Source of the DNA: Thermoleophilia bacterium | GTDB lineage: Bacteria; Actinomycetota; Thermoleophilia; Gaiellales; JAICJC01 | DNA length: 35,972 bases | NCBI GenBank assembly: GCA_025928655.1 | Contig: JAICJC010000024.1 | Location: 1 to 35,972 of the forward strand | Direction: 5' to 3' | Part shown: in pieces, positions 29,114 to 35,972 of the stretch | How positions within the stretch are numbered: position 1 is the stretch's first letter | Layout: every line of letters begins with the position of its first letter | Program-made: the position numbers and the translations under genes | Notes under the pieces: model-generated | Told to the model about the DNA's origin: nothing | Databases searched by the model: none | The model's input: the letters and a program-made list of their open reading frames with translations, nothing else

Positions 29114-29874
29114 TCGCCGGCCACCGTCTCGGGCATGCGCGAGTGCGGGGCGCTCGCCTGCGGCTGGAGCTGCGGCTCGGGCTCAGGCAGCGGCCGGCTC
29201 GGCCACGGCGTGACGCCGAGCTTCACGACCAGCCACAGGTGCACGAAAATGAGCGCACCTATGGCGCCGGGGATCATCAACATGTGGAGCGCGTAGAACC
29301 TGGATATGGTCTGGGCGCCGAATACCGGCCCGGCTAACAGGAATTTCGAGATGAACGGGCCGAGGACGGGCGCCGTGCCGTTGATGTTCACGGCCACCAC
29401 CGAGGCCCAGTAGGCGCGCTCGTCCCACACGAGCAGGTAGCCCGTGAGGCCCATCATCATCGTCAGGATGAAGATGAGCGAGCCCGTGAGCCAGGTCAGC
29501 TCGCGCGGGTACTTGTACGCGCCGTAGAAGAAGACCCGGCCCATGTGCAGGAAGAGCAGGATCACCATCATCGAGGCGCCCCACTTGTGCATCCCGCGCA
29601 GCAGCCAGCCCAGCGTCTGCTCGTCGGTGATGTAGCGGATCGACTGGTAGGCGCCGTTCGGCGACGGGTCGTACGTCATCGCGAGCAGCATCCCGGTCGT
29701 CGCCTGCAGGATGAACACCGTGAGCAGCGAGCTCCCCAGGGTGTGCATCCAGCCCGTGGGCGGGACCTTGCGGAACATGAACTTGCGGATGAGCGTCGCG
29801 AAACCGGTGCGGTACTCGATCCAGTCCTCGGCCTGGAGCGCGACCTGCTTGGGATCGGGTGCGGGGATGGGCAT
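29110..29874 (-). CDS. qcrB: Cytochrome b6-type subunit of menaquinol:cytochrome c reductase
   Basis: A 254-residue four-helix cytochrome b6-like protein holding the two b haems in the membrane. The histidine ligands are H96 and H110 in GMHKWGASMMVILLFLHM and H197 and H212 in LHMLMIPGAIGALIFVH. The 13-residue and 14-residue separations are as expected. GWMHTLGSSLLTVFILQATTGMLLAM and GLTGYLLVWDERAYWASVV are also typical. The C-terminus is a Pro/Gln-rich tail. Encoded three bases after qcrA and overlapping qcrC, as in Bacillus-type qcrABC. Confidence 0.95.
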   Translation of the reverse strand: MPIPAPDPKQVALQAEDWIEYRTGFATLIRKFMFRKVPPTGWMHTLGSSLLTVFILQATTGMLLAMTYDPSPNGAYQSIRYITDEQTLGWLLRGMHKWGASMMVILLFLHMGRVFFYGAYKYPRELTWLTGSLIFILTMMMGLTGYLLVWDERAYWASVVAVNINGTAPVLGPFISKFLLAGPVFGAQTISRFYALHMLMIPGAIGALIFVHLWLVVKLGVTPWPSRPLPEPEPQLQPQASAPHSRMPETVAGE

Positions 29875-29877
29875 CGG

Positions 29878-30531
29878 CTACGCCTTCGGGAGCGGCACCG
29901 GCCCCGGGGCCGGGCCGTGGGTGTAGGTCACGTGCGGGTAGAGGACGTTTGAGATCCAGCTCGGCCCCGGCGTATGCGTCGGCTGGCCGGGCATCTTCAC
30001 CGGGTAGTAGTGCACCATGCCGCCGTAGATGTCGGTGCTCCAGCGCTGGGTGAGCCACAGCTCGGAGCCCTTGCGGATCTCCCACTGGAAGCGGTCGAGC
30101 GAGCGGATCGGCGGCCCGCCCGTGCGCTCGCCGTTGGTGTCGTAGACGCCGCCGTGGCAGGGGCACTGGAATCCGCCGGGCGTCGCCGCGATCGGGCAGC
30201 CGAGATGCATGCAGCGGTTCGAGAAGATCACGAACATGGCGTCCTCGGCGTGCCAGTCCGTGTTCTTCTTGCCGGTGTAGTGGACGTAGGCGAGGCCCGA
30301 GCTCGTCGCCGTGTTCTCGGAATCCTCGACGTACGTCGCCGGCGTCGGGTCGAACTTCTGCTCCGACGTGAACCTGTCCACCGGCCCCAGGAAGACCGAC
30401 TCGAAGGTGGTCTCCTTCGTCACCGGAGCCAGGAGATAGGCGGTCGCGGGGACGCCGATGACGCCGCCGATCATGGCGCCGAGCCCGATCGTCGTCAGCG
30501 AGAGGAACTCGCCCCGCGTCGCTTCAGCCAC
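29878..30531 (-). CDS. qcrA: Rieske iron-sulfur subunit of menaquinol:cytochrome c reductase
   Basis: A 217-residue Rieske protein. One N-terminal membrane helix (about residues 11-35, LSLTTIGLGAMIGGVIGVPATAYLL) follows MAEATRGEF. The [2Fe-2S] ligands are in CMHLGC (C107, H109) and CPCHGG (C123, H126), with the disulfide cysteines C112 and C125. The C-terminal extension after the cluster domain (WSTDIYGGMVHYYPVK onwards) has no family label I recognise. GTG 30531 has the strong ribosome-binding site AGGAGG seven bases upstream, unlike the leaderless genes around it. First gene of qcrABC. Confidence 0.95.
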   Translation of the reverse strand: MAEATRGEFLSLTTIGLGAMIGGVIGVPATAYLLAPVTKETTFESVFLGPVDRFTSEQKFDPTPATYVEDSENTATSSGLAYVHYTGKKNTDWHAEDAMFVIFSNRCMHLGCPIAATPGGFQCPCHGGVYDTNGERTGGPPIRSLDRFQWEIRKGSELWLTQRWSTDIYGGMVHYYPVKMPGQPTHTPGPSWISNVLYPHVTYTHGPAPGPVPLPKA

Positions 30532-30565
30532 CTCGCGTCCTCCTCATAGGGTCGTCCGGACGGCG

Positions 30566-30591
30566 ATTGTAGCCTCGCACTCGGCGGAGTG
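30566..30591 (-). promoter_or_regulatory. Probable promoter and hairpin upstream of qcrA
   Basis: On the minus strand TACAAT (30566-30571) precedes qcrA by 34 bases, leaving a short leader that contains AGGAGG. Just upstream lies the palindrome CACTC-CGCC-GAGTG (30578-30591), which could be an operator or the end of ubiD transcription. Confidence 0.45.
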
Positions 30592-30597
30592 TATCCC

Positions 30598-32109
30598 TCA
30601 TCGGTCACCCCGGCCAGAACGTGCGAAACGGCGCATTTTGCGCGTCTCCGAGCCGTCGCCGCCGGCCCCGCCGGCGAGGGCGATGCCGTAGTCGGCCCAT
30701 CTGCTTGTGACACGCTCCCGCACCTCGTCCGTCATGCGGATCGCGTCGGGCCATCCGCGCTCGTAGCCCTCGGCCGGCCCCTTCGCCGTCGCGTCGATGC
30801 CGAGCTTGCCGCCGTGGAACTGGCGGGAGGGGGCGTGGTCGAGATGGTCGAGCGGCCCGTCGGCGAGCACCACGTCGCGGGCGGGGTCGACGTTCGCGCC
30901 CACCTGCCACATCACCTGGCCGTAGTCGTGGACGTCGACGTCGGCGTCGACCACGACGACCCCCTTCGTCAGCGACAGGAGGCCCGTGCCCCAGATCGCG
31001 TGCATCACCTTGCGGGCGTGGCCCGGGTAGGCCTTGCGGATGGCGACGATGCAGAGGTTGTGGAAGGCGCCCTCGACGGGGAGGTCGTAGTCGACCACCT
31101 CGGGCATCGTCATCCGCACGGCCGGCAGGAACAGCCGCTCCGTGGCCTTCCCGAGCCACGCGTCCTCCTGCGGCGGGACGCCGACGATGATCGAGGGGTA
31201 GATCGGGTCGCGGCGCGTGGTGACCGCGGTGACGTGGACGACCGGGAACGGCTCCTTCGGCGTGTAGTAGCCGGTGTGGTCGCCGAACGGGCCCTCGTCG
31301 CGCAGCTCGCCCTTCGCGATGTAGCCCTCGATGACGATCTCCGCGCGGGCCGGCACCTCGAGGTCGACCGTCTTGCAGCGCACGAGCTCCACCGGCGCGC
31401 CGCGCAGGAAGCCGGAGAGCATGAGCTCGTCGATGTGCTTCGGGAGCGGCGCGGACGCCGTGTAGGCGGTCACCGGGTCGAGGCCGAGGACGATGGCGAC
31501 GTCCATGCGCTCGCCCATCCCGCGCCAGTCGGCGGCGGCGTCCTTGTGGATCTGCCAGTGCATCGCGGTCGTCGTCGCGTCGAACACCTGCACCCGGTAC
31601 ATGCCGACGTTGCGCGTGCCGGAGCGGGGGTCCTTTGTGATCACGGCGGGGAGCGTGATGAAGGGCCCGCCGTCGCCGGGCCAGCAGGTCATCACCGGCA
31701 GCGACTCGAGGCTGGGCGGGTCGAGCACGACCTCCTGGCAGGGGCCCTTCGAGACCGACTTCGGCCGCGAGTCGGCGAGCGACTTCAGCCGCCCGAGCGC
31801 CCGCACCTTGTCGACCAGGCCCTCCGGCGGCTGCATCTCGAGCACGTCCGAGACCCGCCGGCCCAGATCGTCCAGGCGCTCGACGCCGAACGCCATGCAC
31901 ATGCGCCGCTCCGTCCCGAACTGGTTGATCAGGAGCGGCATGCGGGAGCCGCGCACGTTCGTGAAGAGCAGGGCCGGGCCGCCGGCCTTCGTCACCCGGT
32001 CGGTGATCTCGGCGATCTCGAGGTGCGGGTCGACCTCGGCCGTGACCTCGACCAGCTCGCCCTCCCGGCGCAGATGGCCGATCCAGTCCCGCAGGTCGTC
32101 GAAGGCCAT
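30598..32109 (-). CDS. ubiD: UbiD family decarboxylase (MqnL-type)
   Basis: A 503-residue prenylated-FMN-dependent decarboxylase. It starts MAFDDLRDWIGHLRREGELVEV and contains LLFTNVRGSRMPLLINQFGTERRM, TCWPGDGGPFITLPAVITKDPRSGTRNVGMYRVQVFD, EIVIEGYIAKGELRDEGPFGDHTGYYTP and SIIVGVPPQEDAWLGKATERLFLPAVRMTMPEVVDYDLPVEGAFHN. The E-x-P-F-G-D-H-T-G-Y and D-x-x-x-x-E regions are the catalytic ones. Size and motifs match UbiD/MqnL. With ubiX in the same gene run it probably decarboxylates the prenylated naphthoate in menaquinone synthesis. TAGACT stands 9 bases before ATG 32109. It is transcribed toward qcrA, 66 bases away. Confidence 0.94.
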   Translation of the reverse strand: MAFDDLRDWIGHLRREGELVEVTAEVDPHLEIAEITDRVTKAGGPALLFTNVRGSRMPLLINQFGTERRMCMAFGVERLDDLGRRVSDVLEMQPPEGLVDKVRALGRLKSLADSRPKSVSKGPCQEVVLDPPSLESLPVMTCWPGDGGPFITLPAVITKDPRSGTRNVGMYRVQVFDATTTAMHWQIHKDAAADWRGMGERMDVAIVLGLDPVTAYTASAPLPKHIDELMLSGFLRGAPVELVRCKTVDLEVPARAEIVIEGYIAKGELRDEGPFGDHTGYYTPKEPFPVVHVTAVTTRRDPIYPSIIVGVPPQEDAWLGKATERLFLPAVRMTMPEVVDYDLPVEGAFHNLCIVAIRKAYPGHARKVMHAIWGTGLLSLTKGVVVVDADVDVHDYGQVMWQVGANVDPARDVVLADGPLDHLDHAPSRQFHGGKLGIDATAKGPAEGYERGWPDAIRMTDEVRERVTSRWADYGIALAGGAGGDGSETRKMRRFARSGRGDR

Positions 32110-32118
32110 GGCCGCGCG

Positions 32119-32124
32119 AGTCTA
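32119..32124 (-). promoter_or_regulatory. Leaderless -10 of ubiD
   Basis: TAGACT on the minus strand, 9 bases before ATG 32109. It sits in a 48-base divergent region whose other side carries TAGCGT (32141-32146), 11 bases before ATG 32158. Confidence 0.55.
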
Positions 32125-32157
32125 ACCGGGGAGCGGCTGGTAGCGTCCCAACGTTGC

Positions 32158-33066
32158 ATGCGTGCGGGTGACCCACACGGCGCACCGCGGGTGCAGATGC
32201 GGGCCGCGGCGGCGGCGGCCGCGATGGCCGTCCTCCTGGCCGTGGCCGCCCTGGCGACCCGGGGCGGGGGCAGCGGCTCGACCGCGCCTCCGGGAAGCGA
32301 CGCGGCTGCGACGGCCGGACACCACGCGGTGATCATCGCCATCGTGGTCCTCGCGCCGATCGTGGCCCTGCTCGGCGGCGCCCTCTTCGTCTACGCGCAG
32401 GTCTTCCGCCTGCGCGAGCGCGACGCCGAGGCGGTCAAGCGCGTCAAGCGCAACCGGCGCCGGCTCGCGATCGCGTTCGCGGCCATCCTCGCCGTCGAGG
32501 CGTACGCCCTGCGGACCGGCCACCGTCCGTGGGGCCTCCTGCACCTGAGCAACCCGTTCTCGAGCGGCGGGGGGCGGGCGCACGGGATCGGCGCCCACCG
32601 GCTGCCCCGGCCGGCGCACACCCCCATCACGGGCACCGACTGGACGGCGGTCGTCGTGATCTGGATCCTTCTGCTGGCGGCGGGAACGATCCTGCTCGTC
32701 CGCCTCCGGAGCGCGCGCGGCGCGCTGCGGCCCCGGCCGCTCCCGGCCGCCGCGGACGGGCCCCCCGAGCCCGAGGTCGCGCGCCTGCGCCGGGAGCGCA
32801 ACCCGCGCCGGGCCGTGATCGGCGCGTACGCGGCCATGGAGCGGCTGATGGCCCGGGACGGCATCCCCAGGGGCGCGCACGAGGCGCCGATGGAGTATCT
32901 CGGCCGTGTCACGCTCCAGGGCCATCACGGCGTGGCGGCCGTGCACCGGATCACCGCCCTCTTCCAGCGGGCCCGGTTCAGCGGCCGCCCGATCGACGAG
33001 GAGATGCGCGGGCGGGCGATCGCCGCGGTCGAGGAGCTCGAGGGCGAGCCGGAGGCGGGCGAGTGA
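32158..33066 (+). CDS. Membrane protein with C-terminal DUF4129-like domain
   Basis: A 302-residue protein. Hydrophobic segments lie near residues 15-30 (signal or anchor), 50-80 (HHAVIIAIVVLAPIVALLGGALFVYAQVF), about 100-115 and about 160-185 (WTAVVVIWILLLAAGTILLV). The C-terminal cytoplasmic part, RNPRRAVIGAYAAMERLMARDGIPRGAHEAPMEYLGRV through HRITALFQRARFSGRPIDEEM, matches the DUF4129 helical domain. That domain usually closes TgpA-type transglutaminase proteins. It heads a tightly coupled operon with MoxR and DUF58 genes. ATG 32158 is used; ATG 32197 is an alternative. Role unknown, probably in envelope assembly or protein maturation with its neighbours. Confidence 0.78.
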   Translation: MRAGDPHGAPRVQMRAAAAAAAMAVLLAVAALATRGGGSGSTAPPGSDAAATAGHHAVIIAIVVLAPIVALLGGALFVYAQVFRLRERDAEAVKRVKRNRRRLAIAFAAILAVEAYALRTGHRPWGLLHLSNPFSSGGGRAHGIGAHRLPRPAHTPITGTDWTAVVVIWILLLAAGTILLVRLRSARGALRPRPLPAAADGPPEPEVARLRRERNPRRAVIGAYAAMERLMARDGIPRGAHEAPMEYLGRVTLQGHHGVAAVHRITALFQRARFSGRPIDEEMRGRAIAAVEELEGEPEAGE

Positions 33067-33518
33067 CGGCGGCCGAGGCCGTCCTCCTCGCGGCCGGAGG
33101 CGTGGCCGTGCTCGCGCTCGTGCCCCGGCCGGCCCGGCGGCACGACCGGCCAATTGACACTCGCTCGAACGCCAGATGGCGGGGGCGGCGCCGGCTGCGC
33201 CGTTGGCGCACCCCCGGCACGGCGTCCGACCTGGCCGCGGTGGAACGGCTCCTGAGCCTGTCGGTCTCGAGCGCCGACGACGAGCACGCGCGGCTGCGGC
33301 CGCTCGTGACCGGCCTCGCCCGGCAGCGGCTGGCCGACCACACCGGCGTGCGCCTCGACGGCGACCCGGAGGCGGCGGCCGCGGCGGTCGGGCCCGACGT
33401 GTGGGAGCTCGTCCGCCCCGACCGGCCGCTTCCGCCCGACCGGCGCGCCCGGGGTATCCCGGCGGCCCGCCTGCGCAGGGTGGTCGAGTCGCTCGAGCGG
33501 ATCGGCGCACCCCGATGA
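33063..33518 (+). CDS. Small membrane-anchored hypothetical protein
   Basis: A 151-residue protein with one N-terminal hydrophobic segment (AAEAVLLAAGGVAVLALVP) and a basic, soluble C-terminal part (ARWRGRRRLRRWRTPGTASDLAAVERLLSLSV onwards) that ends ARGIPAARLRRVVESLERIG. No family is recognised. It overlaps both neighbours by four bases (GTGA at its start, ATGA at its end), so it belongs to the DUF4129-MoxR-DUF58 operon. Small anchored proteins of unknown function occur in such operons. Confidence 0.72.
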   Translation: MTAAEAVLLAAGGVAVLALVPRPARRHDRPIDTRSNARWRGRRRLRRWRTPGTASDLAAVERLLSLSVSSADDEHARLRPLVTGLARQRLADHTGVRLDGDPEAAAAAVGPDVWELVRPDRPLPPDRRARGIPAARLRRVVESLERIGAPR

Positions 33519-34495
33519 GCACGCCGACGGTGGAGGAGACCCACGCCCGCTGCGAGGCGGTCCTGAGCCAGATGGAGCGGGCCGTGATCGGCAAGCGCGA
33601 GCCGCTCGAGATGGTGCTCATGGGCATCCTCGCCGACGGCCACGTCCTGCTCGAGGACTTCCCCGGCCTCGCGAAGACGCTGGTCGCCCGCTCGTTCGCA
33701 CAGGTGCTCGACATCGGCTTCGCGCGCGTCCAGTTCACGCCCGACCTGATGCCGTCGGACGTCACCGGCTCGTCGATCTACCGCCAGTCCGACGCGACGT
33801 TCGAGTTCCGGCCGGGGCCGGTCTTCACGAACCTGCTCCTGGCCGACGAGATCAACCGCGCGCCGCCGAAGACCCAGTCCGCGCTGCTCGAGGCGATGGC
33901 CGAGCGGCAGGTGACCATCGAGGGCGAGACGCGGCCCCTGGACTCCCCGTTCCTGGTCGTCGCCACCCAGAACCCGATCGAGTACGAGGGCACCTACCCG
34001 CTTCCCGAGGCGCAGCTCGACCGCTTCCTGCTGCGCGTCGCGATCGGCTACCCGGGGCGTGAGGACGAGTGGGAGGTGCTCGACCGGCGCATGCGGCGGC
34101 GGGTCGACGACATCCGCCTCGACCCCGTCTGCACCCGGGACGAGCTGATCGGGATGCAGCGGACGGTTGAGGCCGTGCACGTCGACCGCAGCGTCGGCCT
34201 GTACATGGTCGACCTCGTCACGGCCACCCGCAGCCACGGCCAGGTGCAGGTCGGCGCCAGCCCGCGCGGCACGCTCGCGCTGCTCAAGCTGGCCCGCTGC
34301 CGGGCGGTGCTGGACGGCCGCGACTTCGTGTCCCCCGACGACGTGAAGGCGATCGCCGTCCCCGCGCTGGGGCATCGCCTGACGCTGCGACCGGAGCTGT
34401 GGGTGCGGCGGATCTCGGGCGACGACATCGTCCGCGAGGTGCTCGAGGCGGTGCCGACGCCCGCCGCCCGGCCCGCGTCGGCCCCGGCGCCGTGA
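33515..34495 (+). CDS. MoxR family AAA+ ATPase
   Basis: A 326-residue AAA+ chaperone-like ATPase. Walker A is EDFPGLAKT (residues 47-55), the MoxR version of G-x-P-G-x-x-K-T. Walker B is LLLADEINRAPPKTQSALLEAM (107-128). Sensor 1 follows in FLVVATQNPIEYEGTYPLPEAQLDRFLLR. The C-terminal helical lid contains GASPRGTLALLKLARCRAVLDGRDFVSPDDVKAIAVPALGHRL. MoxR proteins act with DUF58/VWA-type partners in the maturation of enzymes or envelope proteins; the partner gene follows directly. Start ATG 33515, with four-base overlaps on both sides. Confidence 0.95.
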   Translation: MSTPTVEETHARCEAVLSQMERAVIGKREPLEMVLMGILADGHVLLEDFPGLAKTLVARSFAQVLDIGFARVQFTPDLMPSDVTGSSIYRQSDATFEFRPGPVFTNLLLADEINRAPPKTQSALLEAMAERQVTIEGETRPLDSPFLVVATQNPIEYEGTYPLPEAQLDRFLLRVAIGYPGREDEWEVLDRRMRRRVDDIRLDPVCTRDELIGMQRTVEAVHVDRSVGLYMVDLVTATRSHGQVQVGASPRGTLALLKLARCRAVLDGRDFVSPDDVKAIAVPALGHRLTLRPELWVRRISGDDIVREVLEAVPTPAARPASAPAP

Positions 34496-35760
34496 CGTCG
34501 GTCGCGGCCGCGAAGCTGCGCGGCTACGCCCTCATCGTGGGGGCGCTCGTGTGGGCGGCGATCGCCCTGCACCGCCCCGAACTGGTCGCGGTCGCGGCGC
34601 CGTTCGGGCTGCTGCTCGCCGTCGGGCTGGCCGCGACGGTGCCGCCGTCCGTCACCGTCGAGCCGGCGGAGGACGAGGTGCGCGCGGTCGAGGGCGACGA
34701 GATCACGCTCCATCCGACGCTCACGCCGGCCGGGCCGCTCGGGCGGGTGACGGTCGAGACGCACGCACCGCCCGGCCTGCGGGCCCCGGTGCCGGCGCGG
34801 GTGCTGCGGCTGGAGGCCGGCGAGCCGGCGGAGATCCCCGTCCGGCTCGAGTGCCGGCGCTGGGGCGGATACCTGGCCGGGGGGATGCTGCTGCGCGTCC
34901 CGGGGCCGCTGGGGCTGGTCACGTTCGAGCAGGTCGTCGACCCGGCGGTGCGCGTGCGCGTCTACCCGCGGCCGGAGAGCGTGCGGGCGCTGCCCCGGCC
35001 GGCGGCGACGCACGCCGGGGCGGGCAACTACGTGACCCGCATCCGAGGCGAGGGGCTGGAGTTCGCCGACCTGCGGCCGCACGTGCCCGGCGACCGCCTG
35101 CGCCAGGTGAACTGGCGGGTGAGCGCGCGGCGGGGCCGCCTCCACGTGAACGAGTACCACCCGGAGCGCAACGCCGACGTCATCCTCTTCCTCGACTCGT
35201 TCACGGACACGGCCGACCGCAGCGGCGGCACCATCGACCTGACCGTGCGGGCGGCGGCGGCGCTCGCGCGGGGCTACCTGCGCACCCGCGACCGGGTCGG
35301 GATCGTCGGCTTCGGCGGTGTCCTACGCTGGGTGCTGCCGTCCACGGGGACGACCCAGGTCTACCGCATCCTCGACTCGCTGATCGACACGCAGGTCGTC
35401 GCCAGCTACGCCTGGCGGGACGTGGCCGTGATCCCGGTGCGGACGCTGCCGCCGAACGCGCTCGTGCTCGCCCTCACGCCGCTCAGCGACGCGCGCATGC
35501 GCACGGCCCTCGTCGACCTGCGGGCACGGGGCGTCGACCTGGCCGTCGTCGACGTGTCGCCGCTGCCGTTCGTGACCCGCCCGCGGGGCGAGCTCGGCGA
35601 CCTGGCCTGGCGGGTGTGGCGGCTCCAGCGCGAGCAGATCGGGTCGCAGTACCGGGCGATGGGGGTGCCCGTGGTGGAGTGGCGCAACGACCGGCCGGTG
35701 GACGAGGTGCTGGCCCAGATCCAGGAGGTGCGCCGATACGCCCGAACCGTGCGCATCTGA
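34492..35760 (+). CDS. DUF58 domain-containing protein
   Basis: A 422-residue protein with two N-terminal membrane segments (about residues 10-50), an outside or interface beta-rich region (about 55-165), and the DUF58 domain. The signature GLEFADLRPHVPGDRLRQVNWRVSARRGRLHVNEYHPERNADVILFLDSF spans about residues 187-236. The start of a VWA-like fold follows, with its metal-site-like segment at FLDSFTD. DUF58 proteins are standard partners of MoxR ATPases. GTG 34492 overlaps the MoxR stop. The last codons contain the start region of the next gene. Confidence 0.92.
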   Translation: MTSVAAAKLRGYALIVGALVWAAIALHRPELVAVAAPFGLLLAVGLAATVPPSVTVEPAEDEVRAVEGDEITLHPTLTPAGPLGRVTVETHAPPGLRAPVPARVLRLEAGEPAEIPVRLECRRWGGYLAGGMLLRVPGPLGLVTFEQVVDPAVRVRVYPRPESVRALPRPAATHAGAGNYVTRIRGEGLEFADLRPHVPGDRLRQVNWRVSARRGRLHVNEYHPERNADVILFLDSFTDTADRSGGTIDLTVRAAAALARGYLRTRDRVGIVGFGGVLRWVLPSTGTTQVYRILDSLIDTQVVASYAWRDVAVIPVRTLPPNALVLALTPLSDARMRTALVDLRARGVDLAVVDVSPLPFVTRPRGELGDLAWRVWRLQREQIGSQYRAMGVPVVEWRNDRPVDEVLAQIQEVRRYARTVRI

Positions 35761-35972
35761 CGGCGGTCGCCGTCGCGTGGCTGGTCTCGGCCGCCGTCGC
35801 CGGCCACACGGCGACCGTCGTCTCGGGGGAGGTCGGGCCGGCGGTGACCGTGGCCGCCGCGGCCGCGAGCGCCGCCCTGGCCGTCGCCGCCCTGGCGCGG
35901 TGGGAGTCCGGCGTCGTGTGGGCGACCGCGCTCGCCGCCGCCGCCTACGCGGCGGCCCTGGGGCTGGCGGGC
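35757..35972 (+). CDS. Membrane protein, probable TgpA-like transglutaminase N-terminus, 3' truncated
   Basis: The frame running to the window end encodes LTAVAVAWLVSAAVAGHTATVV, then TVAAAAASAALAVAALARW and VVWATALAAAAYAAALGLAG, i.e. closely spaced membrane segments. MoxR-DUF58 operons are commonly followed by a TgpA-type protein with N-terminal membrane helices and a transglutaminase domain, which fits. No ATG or GTG precedes the first segment in frame. CTG 35757 overlaps the DUF58 stop as CTGA. An ATA at 35736 has AGGAGG seven bases upstream but would be a very unusual start. The transglutaminase assignment is inferred from context, because that domain would lie beyond the window. Confidence 0.55.
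   Translation, partial: MTAVAVAWLVSAAVAGHTATVVSGEVGPAVTVAAAAASAALAVAALARWESGVVWATALAAAAYAAALGLAG

Overview
The window is very GC-rich, with tightly packed genes, many GTG starts and many 4-base ATGA/GTGA stop-start overlaps. It carries futalosine-pathway menaquinone genes and a Rieske/b6/subunit IV-cytochrome c complex of the Bacillus layout. Together these suggest a deep-branching actinobacterium, most like Thermoleophilia (Gaiellales/Solirubrobacterales). That placement is inference from gene content, not from a marker phylogeny.

Layout. (1) 1-3394: sulfur block with the end of APS kinase, ATP sulfurylase, and two tandem TauE/SafE exporters that share a conserved promoter block. (2) 3395-5515: an exported FlgD-Ig-like protein, a PIG-L deacetylase and an alkyltransferase-like DNA repair protein, mixed with REP-type palindromes and a 205-bp MITE-like inverted-repeat element. 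(3) 5516-11616: surface polysaccharide genes (GT4, O-antigen-ligase/polymerase-like protein, GT2, a second GT4, a Wzz-like co-polymerase) and an orphan 87-aa protein. (4) 11624-18087, all minus strand: LysR regulator, DUF354 protein, DegT aminotransferase, DedA, MFS, SRPBCC, and mqnC at the head. (5) 18233-22102: two large GT-C-like membrane proteins. (6) 22109-26027: mqnA, mqnE, a secreted polysaccharide deacetylase, a P-loop kinase-like protein and a small, apparently frameshifted lipoprotein. (7) 26029-32109, minus strand: ubiD, qcrA-qcrB-qcrC, ubiX, menG and a polyprenyl diphosphate synthase. (8) 32158-35972: DUF4129-like protein, a small membrane protein, MoxR, DUF58 and the start of a probable TgpA-like transglutaminase.

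Functionally, mqnA/mqnE/mqnC would make the dihydroxynaphthoate precursor. The polyprenyl synthase, UbiD/UbiX and MenG would build and finish menaquinone. The adjacent bc complex would oxidise the resulting menaquinol. mqnB, mqnD and the UbiA-like prenyltransferase are not in the window.

The strongest non-gene signal is promoter architecture. At least a dozen genes have a TAnnnT -10 hexamer ending 6-9 bases before the start codon, implying leaderless mRNAs. In several cases the stop codon of the upstream gene forms the first three bases of that -10. Other notable points are the duplicated regulatory block of the two TauE genes, two classes of REP-like palindromes, the MITE-like element, and a CTG start for mqnA supported by a Shine-Dalgarno sequence and a CTGA overlap. 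No tRNA, rRNA, CRISPR array or intact transposase gene was seen. The longest gene-free stretch is 5245-5515.
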